Source: Notospermus geniculatus
Taxonomy: Eukaryota > Nemertea > Pilidiophora > Heteronemertea > Lineidae
NCBI GenBank assembly: GCA_002633025.1
Contig: NMRB01000394.1
Span: 94,884-158,883, forward strand
Length of the DNA: 64,000 nt
Reading direction: 5' to 3'
Shown: piece after piece, positions 59,179 to 64,000 of the stretch
Layout of the letters: each line of letters opens with the position of its first letter
How positions within the stretch are numbered: the first letter of the stretch is position 1
Translations under genes and position numbers: made by a program
The notes under the pieces: model-generated
The model's database searches: none
What the model saw: only the letters and a program-made list of their open reading frames with translations
Told to the model about the DNA's origin: nothing

Positions 59179-60182
59179 TAGTGCCAATGGCACTGTGCCC
59201 GCTTGGCTTGAAGCAGTATTATGTTATGTATCCTATTTACCCTTGATAGAAATTTGACGAAGATCCATCACTTTGTTAGAGAGAAACAAAACTTTATGTT
59301 TTGACTTTTGGCCCCCTAGTGGCAAAGTCAAGAATCAGATTTTGCCGAAAATTCTTCTGAGTTGTTACAGCCCAGAGGTAGATACATGTATGTGCAAAGT
59401 TTCAAAGTAATAGGTCAAGCCATTACAAAAAGACCCAATTTCGTAATTTCAGACAAACTTTGACCCCTGTGACCTTGCAAAGTAGGTCAAATTTAAAAAC
59501 TCAAGTATTATCTTGTGTATCCTCATTAGATATACCACAGGCCCCTGGGGAGCTGTCAGTGAGTTTAGAGCACGTATCTACCCCAAAAAGCTACTTTTGT
59601 AAAAAACACACCCCGAGCTCACACTCGCTCACTTCGTGAGCTCGGGGTGTATTTTTTTACAAACTACCTTATTTTGGTAGATACGTGCTCTAAACTCACT
59701 GACAGCTCCCCAGGGGCCTGTACGGTGGATATACCCATGATAAAAATTTGACAAAGATCCATCTCTTGGTAAGGGAGAAATAGACTTTTAGTGATTTTGG
59801 TTTTGGCCCCCTAGTGGCAAAGTCAAGAATCAGATTTCACCGAAATTCTGTCTGAAAGTTGCTATAACCTACAGGTAAATGTGTACAAAGTTTCAACACG
59901 ATAGTTTGAACCATTATCAAAATATAGCCCTTTGAAATTTTTCACAAAACGCCCCCTGGAGGCCAAAGTAGGAATCCCACCGCACTCAAAATCGAACTCG
60001 ACCTAGATCTTAGGCCCATATATACACCCACCGAAGATCAAAAAGATTACTCAAAAAATAAAGGCACTAGAGCGCTAACAAACCAAAGTTTACGGACGTA
60101 CCGCCGTACGGACTAACGCACGACAGACCACCACTCAATGGCCCCAACCACAGCATAAGCCCTGCTGGGCCTTGCGGGCTAA
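59179..60182. mobile_element. Palindrome/inverted-repeat element, family C
   Basis: Left end has the palindrome GTGCCAATGGCAC, then GCCCGC; right end is GCGGGCTAA. Internal modules parallel family A but with GCCCCCTAGTGGC (59311, 59806) and GCCCCCTGGAGGCC (59951). A foldback related to the AGGGAGACATGCG family is nested at 59535-59722. It starts 178 bp upstream of the signal-peptide exon. Confidence 0.7.
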
Positions 60183-60198
60183 AAATGAATTTGATTGA

Positions 60199-60410
60199 TT
60201 AAAGGAGCACGGTATTGCTGCTTTTTCTCGACAGCCGGCGCCACTGCGCCACTCTCCAACCCGAGGGACTAACTACGTTTCGGCGAATGACCCGATTTAC
60301 TGCGTACATTTTGTAATGCATTTTTGTAGTTCGTCTTACTGCCGCTAGGTGGCTCCCTCTACGTCGGCAGTCAAATAACGCATTTGAGATCCAATACCGT
60401 GCTCCTTTAA
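60199..60410. mobile_element. TTAA foldback element, AGGAGCACGGTATTG family (copy 2)
   Basis: Same ends as 55781-56001 but in the opposite orientation internally; TTAA on both sides. Confidence 0.85.
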
Positions 60411-60599
60411 ATTCTCAATATCACCTCACATAGGCCTACATGTACTATTAATCCATTTCCGCAGTTCCTCCTCATGAAGCCACCACAATTGGCAAATCCA
60501 AACACTTCTGTAGCACACCAGACGCAAGTTTTACTGAGAGCCTGGTGTTGATGGTAGCAATGATGGTAGCCAGAATGCAATAAACAAGGAATTTATTCA

Positions 60600-61070
60600 T
60601 TCACTGACCTCCTCCTGACAATGCCATGCGACATGGTCACGATTGGTCAATTTCAGGTGGCATGAATGGCACCACGATTGAAATCGTGGTCTTAACCATG
60701 GAGTGATCGTGGTGATCCTATCAGATCTTATCACACCTTGAGGGCAATCGTGACGGCAATCGTGACAATCGTGTTGATCATAGAAAATTTCGGAACCGTT
60801 CAAAACTTTTCTACGATCAATACGATTGCCAAGACTGACCTCAAGATCTGATACTAGGACATGTACGACACCACGATTACCATCGCGATTTCAATCAGAA
60901 AGCTAACAAAATTTTTGAAACGTCCAAAATTTTTCTTACGATCAATACCACGATTGCCACGAATTGACCTCAAGATCCGACAGGACATGTACGATCATCA
61001 CGATTACTCCACGATTAAGATCGCAATTTCAATCGTGGCGTGATTCGTGATAGTGTGAACATAGCATAAG
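60600..61070. repeat. Degenerate CACGATTG-rich inverted region
   Basis: Many CACGATT/AATCGTG words in both orientations, including GGTCATTCTTAC-independent long segments such as TACGATCAATAC repeated at 60811 and 60938. Probably a decayed foldback. Limits are unclear. Confidence 0.45.
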
Positions 61071-61174
61071 GAAATGCAGAGCTGCTTACCCCCTTATTTT
61101 TTTCCCTGTATTTAGACAAGGATTTTCCTGTATTTTGCCACAATTTCCTGTACTTTTGAATTCTTTAAATGTAG

Positions 61175-61250
61175 AGTGACGTCACACAAACTGCGTCATG
61201 ACTTTTTGCACCGCCAAATGCCATGACGCCGTTTGTGTGACATCACTCAG
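61175..61250. repeat. Short hairpin with GAGTGACGTCACACAAAC arm
   Basis: GAGTGACGTCACACAAAC ... GTTTGTGTGACATCACTC, with GTCATG/CATGAC inside. Confidence 0.8.
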
Positions 61251-61350
61251 GGCCCCTAAACGTAGCTCCGCACAAAGACGTCACGTGATTTTGAAAACGG
61301 GCTATTGATCAGTCTAGACTGGTGCCCGGTCCCAACATAGCTGATGGAAA

Positions 61351-62230
61351 TGAAATGGTCCATGGACCATGTGCTCACCTGGGTGAATGTACCAGAAGAA
61401 TAAATGACAAAATGTTACATCGAAATGTTCCCGGGCAAGCCTCCACTTCCAGGTACAAAGGGTACCCAGACACCTGATCACACGAAGTCCGAAGATATTG
61501 GGTCAAATAGCCACGAAACGTGCACCAAATGACAATATTTTGAACTTCTACCTCTGTTTTTTTATTATTATACTGTGTACTGTTTATTTGAAAAGAGAAA
61601 TGTGACCTCTGTGGCCTTGAAAAATAGGTCAAATCAAAAACCTGTTACATGTCATGTACTGGTATCCTCATTAGATGCACCGATGATGAAAATTTGGAGA
61701 CGATCCAGACGTTAGTTTATGAATTATTGGAATTTGAGTTTTCGTTTTTGCCACCTGGTGGCCAAGCGAATAATCAAATCGGACCGAAACTTGGTGTCCT
61801 AGGTCAACTGACATAGGGCTGTATATGTACCAAGTTTCAGGTCAATAGCCCTAGCAGTTATGAAACATGGCAAAATTTCGAACTTTCACCTATGTGACCT
61901 TGAAAAGTAGGTCAAATGAAAAACCCGTTATACATGTATGTGTTATGTATCCTCATTAGATACACCTATGATAAAAATTTGGAGATGATCCAGTCATTAG
62001 TTCAGGAGTTATTGCACTTTTTGTGTTTTTGGTTTTAGAGCCACCTGGTGGCCAAGCAAAGAATCAAATCGGACCGAACTTGCTGTCGTAGGTCCTCTGA
62101 CCTAGGGGTATATATGTACCAAGTTTCAGATTAATAGCCCCAGCAGTTACGAAACGTGCCCTGCTATAACGGACAACGACGACAGACGACGGACGCACCA
62201 CCATTGTAAGAGCTCACAACAGGTGAGCTA
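61351..62230. mobile_element. Palindrome/inverted-repeat element, family A (copy 3)
   Basis: Left TGAAATGGTCCATGGACCAT, right CAGGTGAGCTAA. Two GCCACCTGGTGGCC words (61750, 62040) and TGACCTTGA at 61895. Its right end abuts exactly the start of the duplicated segment 62231-62986. Confidence 0.78.
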
Positions 62231-62986
62231 AAAAGTAGAAACATCTGCATGGTAAATGAATTTATTATCAAAAAGTTAAAATTTCCATGTCCATTTTAAC
62301 GACACATGCCACTAATTCTATACAAAATACATCAATATGGATGGATTTGAAAAGTAACATGGTGACAGAATGGCACAGAAGTGATGACAATGATGTCTAA
62401 ATTCGGACACCAACAAAGGAATGTAAGGCAAACTAGTAAACGATTCCTGGCCAGATGTTGCAGGTACATGCTTGTGGCCTGAACCTGATTACATAACCAA
62501 GAAAAAACAGGAATGGTTGAATAAAAGTTGCCTCCAAAACGTAAGGGGTTAAATGGCAGGAATGTAGATACAGTAAAGTATGATTCACTCTAACTTTAAC
62601 ATGGGCAAAGTGCCAAGCTTGGAAATGTGCACAGGTCAGTGGTAAATAATCCATGTCACAGTTATCTAATGATGTTAGGGTAACTTGGTTTACTTTCCAT
62701 GAACCTGTAGCAAATCCAAGGTTGTGCTCAGTCAACTGGTAAATACTGTGGTTTGTGGTTTAATCATTGTGATTACTTGTGGTGTCTATTGCACAGGCCT
62801 GGCACTTTGCCCATGTTGAAGTTAGCATGAATCATACTTTACTGTACCGGTACCGATACAGAAAATGAGCTGAATATCACAATGTTGAAAACATGAAGAT
62901 ATGTAGCAGACCGAAATTACATTGACTGACAAATGTGTCGTTCTGTACAGTGTTATCACTACATACACGTGATTACATAATAATTA
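62231..62986. repeat. Second copy of the 47057-47809 segment
   Basis: About 97 percent identical by eye, with one small CCGGTACCGATA insertion near 62847. It is followed at once by a TTAA foldback element. Confidence 0.85.
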
Positions 62987-62988
62987 GG

Positions 62989-63274
62989 TTAAAGCCCCAC
63001 TGTATTGAATTTTATGATATTTTCAAAATGTTAGGAGAGTGAACATAGAGGTCATAGCTTGTGAAGGTCCCCAAAATGCTTGTCTGATACCTACTTCAGA
63101 GAATCGAGGCCTAGTTTTTAGCTCACATTGAAAAAAAACTGCAGGAAGAGCTCTAATGTATGCAGACAAAGCGTAGTACATTTTACACTACACTGACGTC
63201 GTGACGTCGCGCACTGACGTCGAGAATCGCGGCGATGATTCGTGTTTTTAAAATTAAATACAGTGGGGCTTTAA
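62989..63274. mobile_element. TTAA foldback element, AGCCCCACTGTATT family (copy 2)
   Basis: TTAA-AGCCCCACTGTATTGAAT at the left and ATACAGTGGGGCT-TTAA at the right. A truncated relative starts at 47814. Confidence 0.75.
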
Positions 63275-63344
63275 TACATTTAGTTAGACATCAGTTTCAG
63301 ACATATGACTTGCATACAAGAAGCATGTCATGGACTCAATGCAA

Positions 63345-63596
63345 TGGTATAAAAATTTGGAGGTGATCCAGTCATTAGTTCAGGAGTTATTGCACTTTTT
63401 GTGTTTTTGGTTTCCGCCACCTGGTGGCCAAGCACAGAGTCAAATCGGACCGAAACTTGGTGTCATAGGTCATCTGACCTAGGGCTATATATGTACCAAG
63501 TTTCAGGTCAACAGCTCTAGCGGTTACGAAACGTGCCCTGCTAACGGACGACGACGGACGCAGACCCACGACAAGAGCTCACCCCAGGTGAGCTAA
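63345..63596. mobile_element. Family A element, right-end fragment
   Basis: Only the last module and right end remain: GCCACCTGGTGGCC at 63416 and CAGGTGAGCTAA at the end. The palindromic left end is missing. Confidence 0.7.
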
Positions 63597-64000
63597 AAAA
63601 AATTCGCATGCCCGCATCAAGTTTCGCTGAGTTGCTGGACAAGAAACAGACAATATTTTTTTTTTGGCCTTAACACCATGTATGTGCTAGGGGACAAATA
63701 ATGTGGGTTTGCCGAGATATGAGAATACTCTTCCATTTGACCATTTCACCCGCAGTTTGAATTTTTTTGTTTTCAGAAAACATAGGTCTAAACCAAATGC
63801 TGAGGTGAGTTCTTTGACTGTTTGAGATAATAGATTGTAGATAATGCATTTTTTCATTAAAGTTCATTGATGAATTTTTAACGAATGGGGAACTTTTCTG
63901 CCGTCGGTGGCCGTAAGAGGCCGCCTGTTACCGGTCCCAGAACGTCGCAAAATTTGGCGTCAAGTGCGTGAGCCACGGCGCCCACGTCATTATGGATGAC
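63597..64000. other. Window end, nothing recognised
   Basis: No frame or repeat partner identified. A GC-rich stretch (63899-63985) could belong to something continuing past the window. Confidence 0.35.

Overview
This is a eukaryotic nuclear window. Genes are split by GT-AG introns, more than half of the sequence is interspersed repeats, and the proteins are animal ones. The repeat-dense, TACATGTA- and TAGGCCTA-rich texture and the gene content suggest a marine invertebrate, possibly an ambulacrarian such as a hemichordate or echinoderm. The species is not resolved from sequence alone.

Layout from left to right: (1) NFAT5/TonEBP-like transcription factor on the minus strand, 28800 down to 2955, in 11 coding exons that I joined by hand with every splice phase matching (1153 residues). 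(2) A single-exon NUDT7-type coenzyme A diphosphatase on the plus strand at 29346-30098, head-to-head with NFAT5 across about 545 bp. (3) CHMP1, an ESCRT-III subunit, on the minus strand at 40655-35809. Its last two coding exons and 3' flank are tandemly duplicated, giving an orphan copy at 31729-34129. One exon also appears to carry two extra bases. (4) A single-exon FITM2-like ER lipid-droplet protein on the minus strand at 45485-44580. (5) A type I membrane protein on the minus strand at 59001-49336: signal peptide, kringle, CUB-type modules, LDL-receptor class A repeats, one membrane span. It has 12 exons, 747 residues, and a recently duplicated LDLa exon. The genes are functionally unrelated; this is an ordinary gene neighbourhood, not an operon.

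The rest is mobile DNA. I see several families of TTAA-flanked foldback elements, hAT-like elements with 8-bp duplications, a pogo-like element, tRNA-derived SINEs and LINE fragments. There are also three related families (59-60 kb, 57-58 and 61-62 kb, 32-33 kb) that share an unusual end structure: a palindrome, then an inverted repeat, at one end, and the partner repeat followed by CTAA at the other. The internal duplication around CHMP1 preserves empty target sites for three insertions, so their ends can be read directly. Several single-N joints sit exactly at the edge of direct duplications and look like unmerged haplotypes in the assembly.

I see no CRISPR array, rRNA gene or intact tRNA gene. 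The best candidates for something under-described are the palindrome-plus-inverted-repeat element superfamily, which carries CTCF-like and nuclear-receptor-like motifs, and the kringle-CUB-LDLa receptor.
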